From: Acinetobacter beijerinckii CIP 110307
Lineage (GTDB): Bacteria; Pseudomonadota; Gammaproteobacteria; Pseudomonadales; Moraxellaceae
Assembly: GCF_000369005.1 (NCBI RefSeq)
Contig: NZ_KB849764.1
Coordinates: 501,086-565,085, forward strand
Direction: 5' to 3'
DNA: 64,000 nucleotides
Shown here: piece by piece, positions 1 to 9,201 of the stretch
How the letters are laid out: each line of letters starts with the position of its first letter
Position numbering within the stretch: the stretch's first letter is position 1
Position numbers and translations under genes: made by a program
Notes under the pieces: model-generated
Told to the model about the DNA's origin: nothing
The model's database searches: none
Seen by the model: the letters and a program-made list of their open reading frames with translations, nothing else

Positions 1-219
1 ATGGATGCTTTTGGTTATCATTATCTTGATGGTTTATTTGATTCGGATACCTATTTTGAATGGCGTTATAGTAACAAGATTATAAAAGTAAGTAAGAAAA
101 TTTTTCTTGATGATATGAAATTAAAACCAATGAACGTTAATGATTGGGATAATGAATTGGTATTGATTACGAGCTTAAAAGCTCAACAACATGAACTTGA
201 TGATGACTTACCCTTCTAG
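1..219 (+). CDS. Hypothetical protein, possibly 5'-truncated by the window edge
   Basis: An open frame runs from the first base to a TAG at 217-219, giving 72 residues. It is acidic, rich in aromatic residues and ends in an Asp-rich tail. I do not recognise a family. The ATG at base 1 may be an internal methionine of a longer protein, since nothing upstream is visible and no ribosome binding site can be judged. It converges on the transporter gene that follows. It is probably real because the frame is uninterrupted and has a plausible composition, but its function is unknown. Confidence 0.5.
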   Translation: MDAFGYHYLDGLFDSDTYFEWRYSNKIIKVSKKIFLDDMKLKPMNVNDWDNELVLITSLKAQQHELDDDLPF

Positions 220-263
220 GTTATACAATAAATATTGTATTTTATGCTTTTAATTTATCTGAT

Positions 264-287
264 ATGGCATTACAAATGTCATGCCAT
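264..287. terminator. Imperfect hairpin between convergent genes
   Basis: ATGGCAT (264-270) and ATGCCAT (281-287) form a stem that can extend inward past one mismatch. It lies between the convergent ends of the first ORF and the DASS transporter. Neither side has a good T-run, so terminator function is only a guess. Confidence 0.3.
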
Positions 288-302
288 ATTGCTATCTAGA
301 AA

Positions 303-1760
303 TCACCAATAACCCAATACTTTCCACCAAAGTCCGCCAATCATCACAAAGATGATGATATTAACGACACTCATAACAAAGCCCGCTTTCCACCATTCAC
401 CCAGTGTGGTGTAACCCGAACCGAACACCACAGGCGATGTGCCTGTTGCATAATGGGTTAGAGTCATCATGATGCTTGATGCTGCTGCCATCATTAAGGC
501 AAACAACATCGGTGGCGCACCTAATGCTAGTCCAGCCGTATAGAAGGCAGCAAACATGGCAGTGATGTGTGCAGTGGTACTGGCAAACATATAATGTGCA
601 TACAGATAAGCAAGCATCAATAATAAACAGGCAGGCATCCAGCTCAGTCCTAAATGACCAATACCTGTTTCTAACACACCTGAGAACCATGTGATTAAAC
701 CGAGTTTATTTAAATAAGTCGCCATCATCACCAAGGCAGCAAACCACGTGATGGTATCCCATGCGCTTTTTTGCGTCAGGATATCTTCCCAAGTCAATAC
801 GCCAGTAATCAGCAGCAAACCCAAACCAATAAAGGCTGTCGTGGTGGGATCAACCGCCCAAGCCGAACCAAAAATCATGGCAGGGATGCCTGCCCATAAC
901 AGCAGTAAAATTCCAAATACACCCAGCATAATGATTTCATTTTTGCTGACGGGGCCCATTTCTTTTAACTTGGTTTTGGCAAATTGAGCCGCATTCGGGG
1001 TTTCTTTGACTTCAGGCGGATACATCCAGTACATAATCAACGGCATGATGATCAAGGCAATCAAACCAGGTAATAACATCGCCAGTGCCCAAGTACTCCA
1101 GCTCAAGGAAATCTGACTGTTGGTTGCTTTCGCTACCAGATCAACCACCAAAGGGTTTGGGGCGGTTGCGGTAATAAACATGGCAGAAGTAATCGGGTTG
1201 GCTTGATAGTTCACCAAAGCTAAATATTTCCCCATACGACCCTCAGTGCCTTTGGCAGGGTCAGAGTCATAACTGGTAGAAATTGCACGGACAATTGGGT
1301 GAATAATCCCGCCACCACGAGCCGTATTACTTGGGGTAACTGGTGCAAGAATCAGTTCAGACAGCACCATGCTATAACCAATACCAATGGTTTTCTTACC
1401 CCACACCGCGATAAATAAATAGCCTAAGCGTGCACCCAATCCCGTTTTTTGCAAACCTTTGGAGATCATGATCGAAATGCCGATCAACCAGATTAGAGGG
1501 TTGGAAAAACTACTGAGCGCATCTTGAATCGCACCACTTGGATTGTCATTAGTAACACCTGTCACTGCGACCAAAGTAATGGCAATAATCGCAATTGCAC
1601 CAATCGGCATAGCTTTACCAATAATAGCGGCAATCACACCAACAAACATTGCCAGCAAATGCCAAGCATTAGGATCAACACCTGCGGGCACAGGAATAAC
1701 GAACCAGATCAGTAATGCAATAAATAAAGAGATAAGCGTCGGGAGAGCTTTAAATCCCAT
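303..1760 (-). CDS. DASS-family (SLC13-like) anion:Na+ symporter
   Basis: This 485-residue, very hydrophobic protein matches the divalent anion:sodium symporter family in length and pattern. It resembles the CitT/YbhI/chloroplast 2-oxoglutarate-malate translocator branch. A first SNT-type motif sits in the SNTARGGG segment near residue 145. The second repeat carries STTAH near residue 395, the form usual in this branch. These hairpin motifs bind Na+ and substrate. It probably imports a di- or tricarboxylate such as 2-oxoglutarate, malate or citrate through the inner membrane. It stands alone, so the context gives no help with the substrate. Confidence 0.87.
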   Translation of the reverse strand: MGFKALPTLISLFIALLIWFVIPVPAGVDPNAWHLLAMFVGVIAAIIGKAMPIGAIAIIAITLVAVTGVTNDNPSGAIQDALSSFSNPLIWLIGISIMISKGLQKTGLGARLGYLFIAVWGKKTIGIGYSMVLSELILAPVTPSNTARGGGIIHPIVRAISTSYDSDPAKGTEGRMGKYLALVNYQANPITSAMFITATAPNPLVVDLVAKATNSQISLSWSTWALAMLLPGLIALIIMPLIMYWMYPPEVKETPNAAQFAKTKLKEMGPVSKNEIIMLGVFGILLLLWAGIPAMIFGSAWAVDPTTTAFIGLGLLLITGVLTWEDILTQKSAWDTITWFAALVMMATYLNKLGLITWFSGVLETGIGHLGLSWMPACLLLMLAYLYAHYMFASTTAHITAMFAAFYTAGLALGAPPMLFALMMAAASSIMMTLTHYATGTSPVVFGSGYTTLGEWWKAGFVMSVVNIIIFVMIGGLWWKVLGYW

Positions 1761-2028
1761 GTAATTTCCCCTTGTTGTATGGGTTTAATAAAATTTATAG
1801 TTCTTTATGAATGAATCGTTAAAGAAAATAGCCACTAAGTCTTTATTATCATTGAAGAGAGTGTCGAACTGCAAAGAGAGTTTTGTTGAAACAGCGTTAT
1901 ATTAGGCAGTGAATAGACAAATGATTTGCTTGTATAAAAGGAAATAGCTATTGGGAACAAAATCTCTTATTAAATTTTTGAGCAACATGCTACATTTTCT
2001 ACTTGCTTGATCAAATAATAAGTATGGT

Positions 2029-3012
2029 ATGACTCAATTTTCATTACAGCAATCAAGACGTTTTGTTTATAACATTCTCCACGACGATGATTATAAAACT
2101 AAGATTAGTATTTGTATAAATTATTTATTGATTGCTTTGATTATTGGCAATGTTGCAGCGGTATTATTAGAGTCAATCAATGAAGTCTATAAGTTGTACC
2201 AGCCTTACTTCAATATTTTCGAAAATCTTTCGATCTTCATTTTTAGTGCTGAATACCTTCTTAGGTTTTGGAGTATTGCTGAAAAAGACCCAACTCAATC
2301 TGCTTGGAAGCAACGCATACAGTGGATGAAAAGTGGCGGTGCAATAATTGATTTGATGGCAATTTTACCTGCCTATTTAAACTTCATTGTGCCGATTGAT
2401 TTGCGTTTCTTACGTGTTCTGCGTTTAGTGAGGTTACTCAAACTAACGCGTTATTTTGTGTCATTACAAATTCTTTTACGCGTCATTCAACGCGAAAAAG
2501 GATCATTCCAAGCAGTTATTTTTATCTTATTCATTATGATTGTGATGACAGCCTCTGCAATATATGTTGTGGAAAATAAAGCTCAACCAGAGGTTTTTAG
2601 TTCGATACCGCAAGCAATGTGGTGGGCTGTGGTTACTTTGACTACTGTGGGTTATGGCGATGTCACACCTGTGACCAATTTGGGTCGAATACTCGGCGCA
2701 TTTATTACCATTCTTGGTGTTGGAATTGCCGCTTTACCAGCGGGTATTTTAGCTTCTGGTTTAGCTAATGAGTTAAATCAACGCAATCAACGGCTTGAGC
2801 AAGAATTCCGCGAAGTTTTACAAGCTAAAGGGTTGGATTTGCTGCATGATCAAGATGAAATTGAAAGGATTAGAAAAAAAGTGGGCTTGCCTAAAGAGCA
2901 AACGCATGAAATTATTATGCAATTGGTTCGAGAAAAGTTAATTGAAGATCAGGAGCAAGAAAACAAACAATATCGGTTTTGCCCGCATTGTGGGGAAAAA
3001 CTATCTGAATAG
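2029..3012 (+). CDS. Voltage-gated-type K+ channel with C-terminal zinc ribbon
   Basis: This 327-residue protein has the six-helix ion transporter layout. An S4-like helix with regularly spaced arginines lies near residues 125-142. The pore loop with the selectivity filter TVGYGD is near residues 206-211, followed by S6. After S6 comes a charged, probably coiled cytoplasmic tail. The last residues carry FCPHCGEKL, half of a zinc-ribbon motif, which could help tetramer assembly or sensing. The filter makes potassium selectivity near certain. Gating by voltage is inferred from S4. It is monocistronic, with a hairpin terminator about 190 bp downstream. Confidence 0.9.
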   Translation: MTQFSLQQSRRFVYNILHDDDYKTKISICINYLLIALIIGNVAAVLLESINEVYKLYQPYFNIFENLSIFIFSAEYLLRFWSIAEKDPTQSAWKQRIQWMKSGGAIIDLMAILPAYLNFIVPIDLRFLRVLRLVRLLKLTRYFVSLQILLRVIQREKGSFQAVIFILFIMIVMTASAIYVVENKAQPEVFSSIPQAMWWAVVTLTTVGYGDVTPVTNLGRILGAFITILGVGIAALPAGILASGLANELNQRNQRLEQEFREVLQAKGLDLLHDQDEIERIRKKVGLPKEQTHEIIMQLVREKLIEDQEQENKQYRFCPHCGEKLSE

Positions 3013-3203
3013 TTTGAAATGGATGATGAAATTGAATGCTTAAGTGCAAGCCTATGTTATTTATTCTTATGTAGTAACGAAAAATTTGACATAAAGTAAC
3101 TCATGTACGCTGAGTCTTCGTACAAATTTATCATCGAGCATCTTAAAAAAATGTAGATAGATGACTTGAATAGAGATGCAATTCAGACATTTTATAATCA
3201 ATC

Positions 3204-3229
3204 TCCGAAGTATTGTCTTCGGATTTTTT
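3204..3229 (+). terminator. Rho-independent terminator
   Basis: TCCGAAG (3204-3210) and CTTCGGA (3217-3223) form a 7-bp stem with a 6-nt loop, followed by a T-run. It ends transcription coming from the K+ channel gene. Confidence 0.75.
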
Positions 3230-3267
3230 ATATGATGCTATGAAATAAACAATACATATATAAGCTA

Positions 3268-3873
3268 ATGCGTTTTTCTTTTTTATGCTTTGGTACGATG
3301 ATTCTGGTCATTTTATTAGTGATTTCTGGCATACAACCTTTTGATCGAATCACTTGGTGGCTTGAAGTCATACCTGTATTGATTGTGCTACCGTTATTAT
3401 TTGCCACATATAAAGCTTTTCCACTGACTGCGATTTTGTATGTGCTTATTTTCTCACATGCGATTGTATTAATTGTTGGTGGGGCATATAGCTATGCACG
3501 TGTGCCTTTGGGTTTCGAAATAGCGCAATGGTTTAGTTTGGATCGAAATCCTTATGACAAGCTTGGGCATTTTATGCAGGGCTTTGTGCCTGCCATAGCT
3601 GTGCGTGAAATTCTGATTCGTAATCATATTCTAGCCAAAGGCAAAATGCTCAGTTTCATTGTGATCTGTATTGTATTGGCAATCAGTGCCAGTTATGAAT
3701 TGATTGAATGGGCGGCGGCATTGTCTTTGGGGCAAGGTGCAGAAGAGTTTTTGGGAACGCAAGGTGATGAGTGGGATACGCAATCAGATATGTTCTTTGC
3801 ACTGATTGGGTCGATCACAGCCTTACTGTTGTTATCTCGATGGCATGATCGACAAATTGCAAAGTTAATGTAG
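3268..3873 (+). CDS. YjdF/DUF2238-family inner membrane protein
   Basis: This 201-residue protein has about five or six hydrophobic segments and the conserved features of the DUF2238 (YjdF) family. These are the polar stretch DRNPYDKLGHF near residue 91, the ASYELIEW segment in the next helix, and the QGDEWDTQSDM loop before the last helix. The conserved His, Glu and Asp residues in these loops suggest metal or substrate binding, but the family has no established function. It is convergent with the MFS gene, whose stop lies 26 bp away. Confidence 0.83.
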   Translation: MRFSFLCFGTMILVILLVISGIQPFDRITWWLEVIPVLIVLPLLFATYKAFPLTAILYVLIFSHAIVLIVGGAYSYARVPLGFEIAQWFSLDRNPYDKLGHFMQGFVPAIAVREILIRNHILAKGKMLSFIVICIVLAISASYELIEWAAALSLGQGAEEFLGTQGDEWDTQSDMFFALIGSITALLLLSRWHDRQIAKLM

Positions 3874-3899
3874 TCATAGACAAAGCGATGAATCTGCCT

Positions 3900-5105
3900 T
3901 TAAGAAATGACAGATTCACTTTTCTTTGAATATTTAGCATAAGCCAAAGCAATTAATAAGATGGCTAAGCCACCTAAACTTAATACAAAGCCAACCCAGA
4001 TCGGTGCTAACCACCCCATATTATGACTCAACACCCAACCGCCCAAGAATGCACCAAGTGCATTTGCCAAGTTAAATGCTGAATGGTTTAGCGAAGCGGC
4101 TAAGGTCTGCGCATCACCTGCGATATCCATTAAATGAGTCTGCAATGCACCACCTAATCCTATGACGGTAAAGCCAATCAAAAATAGTGCTGTAATTGCG
4201 GTATAAAGATTAGACATCATAAAACTTGCTGCTACAAACGCGAGTGCAGAACTCACTAAAATTCCAATCATGGTTTTAAATAGGCTTTTATCTGCTAACC
4301 ATCCAGCGATTAAGCCACCAATCACCATACCGACTCCCCAAATAGCTAAAGCTACAGGAACGATACGGATATCAGCATGTGTATATTCAGTCAAAATTGG
4401 TGAAACATAACTATATACAGAGAACATCCCACCAAATCCAATCGCACCCACGGCAAGAGTGAGCCACATATTGATATTTTTTAAACCTGCCAATTCAGCT
4501 TTGATACTGGCAGTTTTTTGTAATGGAATATTGGGCACAAATAGACTGACACCTATCAGTGTGATGAATGCAATCGCGGCAGAAAATTCAAAACCTGATT
4601 TCCATCCAAATTGTTGACCCAACCATGTAGCAATTGGTACGCCGATCACATTGGCAATCGTTAGACCCATCATGACTTGTGCAATCGCGGTTGCGCGACG
4701 TTGTTTTCCAGCCAATTCAGCCGCTACTAATGCTGCTACACCAAAGTATGCACCATGTGGAAAACCTGCAATAAAGCGAGAAATCAGCATAGTTTCAGAG
4801 GTGGTTGCAAAAGCTGTTACCGCATTTGCCAACCCATAAAAAAGCATCAGACTCAACAAAAGTGTCTTACGGGGTACTTTTGCTCCCAATATTGCAATAA
4901 TAGGGGCGCCAACCATCACGCCAAGTGCATAAGCACTAATGAAATAGCCTGCATGCGGAACACTGACATTTAAATCAGTGGCAATTTCCTGAATCAGCCC
5001 CATTACCACAAATTCTGTCGTACCAATACAGAAACTACCAACAGCAAGGGAGAAAATAACAAGGAATAGAGAATAATTGTGTGAGGGCGAGTTTGGTGAG
5101 GACAT
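3900..5105 (-). CDS. MFS transporter, AraJ/YdhP-like efflux protein
   Basis: This 401-residue protein has twelve predicted membrane helices and the drug:H+ antiporter-1 type N-terminus, with FCIGTTEFVVMGL in helix 1. A conserved MFS loop follows helix 2 (GAKVPRKTLLL, near residues 73-83). The closest recognisable relatives are the AraJ/YdhP/PbuE-like exporters of sugars, nucleosides or drugs. The substrate cannot be read from the sequence. It stands alone, with about 190 bp to the divergent Fur-boxed gene. Confidence 0.83.
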   Translation of the reverse strand: MSSPNSPSHNYSLFLVIFSLAVGSFCIGTTEFVVMGLIQEIATDLNVSVPHAGYFISAYALGVMVGAPIIAILGAKVPRKTLLLSLMLFYGLANAVTAFATTSETMLISRFIAGFPHGAYFGVAALVAAELAGKQRRATAIAQVMMGLTIANVIGVPIATWLGQQFGWKSGFEFSAAIAFITLIGVSLFVPNIPLQKTASIKAELAGLKNINMWLTLAVGAIGFGGMFSVYSYVSPILTEYTHADIRIVPVALAIWGVGMVIGGLIAGWLADKSLFKTMIGILVSSALAFVAASFMMSNLYTAITALFLIGFTVIGLGGALQTHLMDIAGDAQTLAASLNHSAFNLANALGAFLGGWVLSHNMGWLAPIWVGFVLSLGGLAILLIALAYAKYSKKSESVIS

Positions 5106-5222
5106 ATAACTTGTAGTCTAAAAGTGCCATCGTATTATATTCAACTTGCTTTCAAAAAGGTGAAATGGAACACAATTTTATCTTAATCAATTTTTAAATA
5201 TAGCTTATTAGAAAATAATTTG

Positions 5223-5241
5223 AATGATAATTATTTTCATT
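5223..5241. promoter_or_regulatory. Fur box upstream of the DUF4198 gene
   Basis: The 19-bp sequence AATGATAATTATTTTCATT matches the symmetric Fur consensus AATGATAATNATTATCATT at every defined position but one. It lies 56 bp before the DUF4198 start, where a repressor would block transcription, so iron-repressed expression is predicted. Confidence 0.77.
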
Positions 5242-5296
5242 TATGTATAATGCAAAGCAGACGTTTAAATGAAGATATTCAAAGGGTGGAAATAAA

Positions 5297-6088
5297 ATGA
5301 AAAAATTATTAATCAGTTCATTACTGCTTGTTTCAGGTTTTAGCTTTGCTCATGAACCCTATGTCGCACCGCTCGCATATACCACTGGACAAACCCAAGT
5401 CGCTATTATTTCAGGTTATGCAGAAGAAGCTTTGCAAAGTGAATATGCACTAAAAGATGCGAAATTTGAAGTGACTAGCCCAAATAATGCCAAAACCACA
5501 GTTGCAGCAGAGTCTAAATTGGGTTCGGCAACCGTATTTGATTTAAAATTGCCTGAAGCTGGAACTTATAGCATTAAAACCAGCGCTAGTTATCCATTGA
5601 AATATGTACAAGATCAAAAAGAATGGAAAATGTTCTTTGATATGCCAGCAGACAAAGCACCTGCCAAAGCTGAACGTGATTTTGTTATTCCTTCTGACTT
5701 AAAATCGAAAAAAATTACGCCTGTTGAAATTACTCGTGAATGGACATTATTGACTTACGTGTCTAAAGACAAGAACACACCTGTTCAAGCAAGTACAGCT
5801 CCGATTCAAGTTGACTTTTTAACACATCCTAGTGAGCTAAAATCCAATCAAACCGTCAAAATTAAGGCATCTAAATCGAATCAAGCATTGGCTCATGCTA
5901 ATGTGATCATTCGTGCTAAAGGTGCAACTGACAAGCAAGGTATTAGTTTAAAAACAGCCGCGGATGGTAGTGCTGACTTGATATTTGCAAAAGCAGGTGA
6001 GTATCTGATTGAAGTTAGTGAGGCGGTTGACGCGAAGCAAAAGCCAAGCAATCAGTTCTATAGTATTATCAGCGTTGCTGTAAATTAA
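5297..6088 (+). CDS. Periplasmic DUF4198-domain protein, probably iron-regulated
   Basis: This 263-residue protein starts with a signal peptide (Lys-Lys, hydrophobic core, cleavage after SFA-HE), so the mature protein begins with His. The rest is beta-rich, as in DUF4198 proteins, whose relatives often sit beside TonB receptors or metal transporters. Many family members have a mature N-terminal His that could bind metal. A GGTGGA ribosome binding site precedes the ATG and a Fur box lies just upstream. A role in metal or siderophore handling is inferred from the regulation; no receptor gene lies nearby. Confidence 0.82.
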   Translation: MKKLLISSLLLVSGFSFAHEPYVAPLAYTTGQTQVAIISGYAEEALQSEYALKDAKFEVTSPNNAKTTVAAESKLGSATVFDLKLPEAGTYSIKTSASYPLKYVQDQKEWKMFFDMPADKAPAKAERDFVIPSDLKSKKITPVEITREWTLLTYVSKDKNTPVQASTAPIQVDFLTHPSELKSNQTVKIKASKSNQALAHANVIIRAKGATDKQGISLKTAADGSADLIFAKAGEYLIEVSEAVDAKQKPSNQFYSIISVAVN

Positions 6089-6096
6089 GAAACGAA

Positions 6097-6128
6097 AAGG
6101 CTAATTCAAATGAGTTAGCCTTGTATTT
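6097..6128 (+). terminator. Rho-independent terminator after the DUF4198 gene
   Basis: AAGGCTAA (6097-6104) pairs with TTAGCCTT (6115-6122) around a 10-nt loop, followed by a short T-rich stretch. Confidence 0.65.
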
Positions 6129-6157
6129 AGACAAATTCTTAAAAATTACTAATTCGC

Positions 6158-6868
6158 CTAATTTGACTCATCATCCATTGCATTGCTATAAAACTTCACA
6201 CCTAATTGGATACGGTCACGACCATTACTCATACGCCAGCGATTGCTATCTCTGAGTGAATAGACACAGCCACAGTATTCTTGTTGATAGAACTCTTCTC
6301 GCTTACTGATTTCAAGCATACGTACCGCACCACCATATTTGCGCCAGTTATAATCCCAATATTGAATATTTGGATAATGCTCCGCTGCACGTAAACCACA
6401 GTCATTGATTTGCTGCATATTTTTCCAGCGTGAAATGCCGAGCGAACTACTGATTAGGCTAAAGCCATTTTCAAAGGCATACAGCGCTGTGCGTTCAAAG
6501 CGCATGTCAAAACACATGGTGCAGCGAATACCTTTCTCAGGCTCATTTTCCATGCCTTTGGCACGGGCAAACCAGTTGTCAGTGTCGTAGTCACAGTCGA
6601 TAAATGGAATATTATGCTTCTCGGCAAATCGAATATTTTCCTCTTTACGAATCAAATATTCTTTCACAGGATGAATGTTTGGGTTATAAAAAAAGATCGA
6701 AAACTCAATGCCTGACTCTATTAAAGTTTCCATGACTTCACCTGAACATGGCGCACAACATGAATGCAGCAACAGTTTTTTATGCCCTTCAGGTAGCGTG
6801 AGCATTTGGCGTTCAAGTGTCTTTTGACTTTGTTGTGTCATATCAGCAATGTTTGAAAAGTGAATCAT
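6158..6868 (-). CDS. queH: Epoxyqueuosine reductase QueH
   Basis: QueH performs the last step of queuosine synthesis, reducing epoxyqueuosine to queuosine in tRNA anticodons. It is the non-homologous replacement for QueG. The 236-residue protein has the family's N-terminal [10 protein letters not shown] motif (Cys37, Cys38, Cys41), the downstream CTMCF pair (Cys116, Cys119) and a C-terminal CGC. These supply metal-binding and redox cysteines. The FYNPNIHP and CDYD stretches are also typical. It is monocistronic and divergent from metR. The first ATG is used here; a start a few codons later is possible. Confidence 0.92.
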   Translation of the reverse strand: MIHFSNIADMTQQSQKTLERQMLTLPEGHKKLLLHSCCAPCSGEVMETLIESGIEFSIFFYNPNIHPVKEYLIRKEENIRFAEKHNIPFIDCDYDTDNWFARAKGMENEPEKGIRCTMCFDMRFERTALYAFENGFSLISSSLGISRWKNMQQINDCGLRAAEHYPNIQYWDYNWRKYGGAVRMLEISKREEFYQQEYCGCVYSLRDSNRWRMSNGRDRIQLGVKFYSNAMDDESN

Positions 6869-7083
6869 CTATTGTAAAAGTTTTAAATACTTGGAGGGTT
6901 TCAATTTAATGAAATGTTCTCAGCTCTAACTGAATTTTTTTTAATAAGCAGTACAATTTTAACAGTCTGACAATTAACTGAGCATTAAACGACTAAGGCG
7001 TTATATATTTTTAAAGCATGAATGTTAATGCAATAATCAAATATTATTCTTGGTGAGACAAACTCATTAATTTAATGATAAGA

Positions 7084-7096
7084 TGAAATAAATTCA
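7084..7096. promoter_or_regulatory. MetR-type box overlapping the metR leader
   Basis: TGAAATAAATTCA fits the enteric MetR operator consensus TGAA-N5-TTCA exactly, including A/T at the centre. It lies 15 bp before the preferred GTG start of metR, so MetR bound here would repress its own gene. The Acinetobacter MetR consensus is assumed to match the enteric one. Confidence 0.55.
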
Positions 7097-7111
7097 ATTT
7101 TGGTTTGGCTT

Positions 7112-8032
7112 GTGTTAGAACTTCGTCATTTAAAAACACTTCATGCTTTAAGAGAGCACGGCTCATTAGTCGCTGCTGCCTCAGATTTATGTCTTACGCC
7201 ATCAGCTATTTCACATCAGTTAAAAGAATTAGATCACTGGTATGGCGTTGAAGTAGTGAATCGTCGTAGCCGTCCAGTTAGCTTCTCGAATGTGGGGGAG
7301 CGTCTACTCAAATTGGCAGATGATATATTGCCACAAGTGCAAATTGCCCAATCAGATATTACTCGTATTGTACATGGTCAAACTGGACGAATAATTTTCT
7401 CATCAGAATGCCATAGTTGTTTTGATTGGTTAATGCCTCTACTTAATCAATATCGTCAACAATATCCAGATGTCGACTTAGACTTTGCAGCAGGTTTCGA
7501 GTCTAATCCGCATGAGTTATTACAAAATGCAGAATTTGACTTATTGATCACAGCAGATCCAATTGCATTAAAAGATATTGAATACTTCCCAATTTTTGAA
7601 TATGAATCTCGTTTAGTGCTGTCAAATACGCATCCACTGGTACGCTCAGAACACGTTACAGTGCAAGACTTAGCGGAAGAAACCTTAATTACGTATCCTG
7701 TTGATAAACATCGACTAGATATCATGGCGCATTTATTTATTCCTGAAAATATTCAACCAAAGCATATTCGAACTACAGATTTGACTCAGATGTTAATTCA
7801 GTTGGTTGCGAGTGGTCGCGGTATTGCAGCATTGCCAGATTGGGTGGTGAATGAATATGAGCAAAAAGGTTGGGTCGTCAGTCGTCGATTGGATTGTGTC
7901 TCAGAAAAAGGTTTAAGACGTACTTTGTACGCTGGTTATCGAACTGAAGACAAACAAAAAAATTACTTTGAAGGTTTTCTCAAACAATTAGAGAAGTTTT
8001 CACAAAAGAGAGCGATGTATTACGATCGATAA
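7112..8032 (+). CDS. metR: LysR-type regulator MetR
   Basis: This LysR-type regulator is close to MetR, the homocysteine-responsive activator of methionine synthesis genes. The N-terminal winged helix-turn-helix is clear (LRHLKTLHALREHGSLVAA, then TPSAISHQLKEL). The effector domain contains ECHSCFDWLMPLL, typical of MetR. I chose GTG at 7112, giving 306 residues, because MetR proteins begin about four residues before RHLKTL. An in-frame TTG at 7100 would add four residues. There is no metE or metF gene next to it. A MetR box upstream suggests autoregulation. Confidence 0.88.
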   Translation: MLELRHLKTLHALREHGSLVAAASDLCLTPSAISHQLKELDHWYGVEVVNRRSRPVSFSNVGERLLKLADDILPQVQIAQSDITRIVHGQTGRIIFSSECHSCFDWLMPLLNQYRQQYPDVDLDFAAGFESNPHELLQNAEFDLLITADPIALKDIEYFPIFEYESRLVLSNTHPLVRSEHVTVQDLAEETLITYPVDKHRLDIMAHLFIPENIQPKHIRTTDLTQMLIQLVASGRGIAALPDWVVNEYEQKGWVVSRRLDCVSEKGLRRTLYAGYRTEDKQKNYFEGFLKQLEKFSQKRAMYYDR

Positions 8033-8120
8033 ATAAAATTGCATATTTAATTAGCGACGGCGGAAATAAGAATGTTTCGCCGTAGCCCTTAGATCAATCT
8101 AAATCTCAAAAACTTTTGAG

Positions 8121-8594
8121 TTAGGACTTTCCAATCAGCAAAGATAATATTCCAGCAGCGATGAGTGGACCTACAGGAACACCCCGTAAAAGCGCAACGC
8201 CTGCAACCGTTCCAATTAATAATCCAGCTACAACATCAGGTTGGTGTGTCATAAGTTTTACACCACGACCACCTAACCATGCCACTAAGAGACCAACAGC
8301 GATCGCTAGTAAAGATTTAACACTAATAAATGATTTTAAAATGCTTTCACCACTAAGTTTTCCACTTGCGATCGGAGCAAGAACACCTATAGTTAAAATA
8401 ATAATGCCGATATTGAGACCATGTTGTTGTATATAAGGGAAAAATTCAGCGAGAGGTGTGAGTTTAATAACGATCAAAACGCCAATTGCTATAATAATTG
8501 CAGTGTTTTGACTAAAAACGCCGAAGCCTAATAAAATTAGCAGAACCAGTAAATTGACATCAAGTTGCGATAACATATTAGAAAAATCAGACAT
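8121..8594 (-). CDS. DUF441 (YeaL-like) membrane protein
   Basis: This small integral membrane protein of the DUF441 family has four or five hydrophobic helices and the LAPIASGK and [13 protein letters not shown] segments. The ATG at 8594 gives 157 residues, the usual family length of about 150. A longer frame to 8639 would add 15 residues not expected in the family. The function is unknown. It converges on metR, with 88 bp between the two stops. Confidence 0.82.
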   Translation of the reverse strand: MSDFSNMLSQLDVNLLVLLILLGFGVFSQNTAIIIAIGVLIVIKLTPLAEFFPYIQQHGLNIGIIILTIGVLAPIASGKLSGESILKSFISVKSLLAIAVGLLVAWLGGRGVKLMTHQPDVVAGLLIGTVAGVALLRGVPVGPLIAAGILSLLIGKS

Positions 8595-8694
8595 AAGAAA
8601 GTTGAATTGTACAGTAAATGACAGTGTGATTTTGTTCAAATTTGAATATTAACTTAGTTCAATCTTATAAAAAATTTACTTAATCTTTTAAACT

Positions 8695-9132
8695 TCAATG
8701 ATGTAATTCTTTATTGCAAATTTGATCAAATTGTAAAGCAAGATCAGCAAGGGTAGTGGACTTTAATTTTGACAATAAAATCAATTGTGCTTGATTCATA
8801 GCATCATCCAAGGCTGCATTGACCACTCGTTCAACTGCACAGTTTGGATTGTCTCTTTCATTTCCGATTGCAAATATTGTGGGTTCACCTACAGCATTGT
8901 AAATATCAAATAAAGTAATGCTCTCTAAATTACTAATCAGTAACCAACCACCTTTAGGTCCTTTCTCGGATTGAATAAAACCGGCTTTTTTTAAACCAGC
9001 CATAGTACGCCTGACCACCACAGGATTTGTAGATAACATCAGAGCAATTTCATCAGAAGTAAAAATTTTATTGTTTCTCGACATATGAAGCAGAACATGA
9101 AGCATCCGAGAAAGTTTACTATCAGTACGCAT
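8695..9132 (-). CDS. Rrf2-family transcriptional regulator
   Basis: The 145-residue protein has the Rrf2 winged helix-turn-helix at residues 1-65: the FTSDEIA helix, the NPVVVRRTMAGLKKAGF recognition helix and the KGPKGGW wing. It has only one Cys in the usual sensor region (Cys98, in NPNCAVE), not the three-cysteine Fe-S cluster pattern of IscR or NsrR. Sensing is therefore more likely by thiol redox or a small ligand. It is divergent from the flavin oxidoreductase gene. Two similar palindromes between them are probably its operators, so it likely represses both genes. Confidence 0.88.
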   Translation of the reverse strand: MRTDSKLSRMLHVLLHMSRNNKIFTSDEIALMLSTNPVVVRRTMAGLKKAGFIQSEKGPKGGWLLISNLESITLFDIYNAVGEPTIFAIGNERDNPNCAVERVVNAALDDAMNQAQLILLSKLKSTTLADLALQFDQICNKELHH

Positions 9133-9161
9133 AACAGAATCAGCATAAATAAAATATTAAT

Positions 9162-9178
9162 GTAACATTAAAAGTTGC
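9162..9178. promoter_or_regulatory. Probable Rrf2 operator, copy 1
   Basis: GTAACATTAAAAGTTGC is an imperfect copy of the perfect palindrome 40 bp away, with the same centre (TTAAAAGTT). It is nearer the regulator start, so it may serve autoregulation. Confidence 0.6.
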
Positions 9179-9201
9179 AAATTAAAATGAAAAGCATTAG
9201 T

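Noticed and set aside
397..690. 97-codon ORF on the minus strand inside the DASS transporter
   Set aside because: It lies wholly inside the transporter frame, is rich in Cys and His in an atypical way and has no ribosome binding site.
3086..3229. Possible small RNA with a TTGACA box and the terminator after the K+ channel
   Set aside because: No proper -10 element lies at 16-18 bp from TTGACA, so the region is more simply a 3' untranslated tail.
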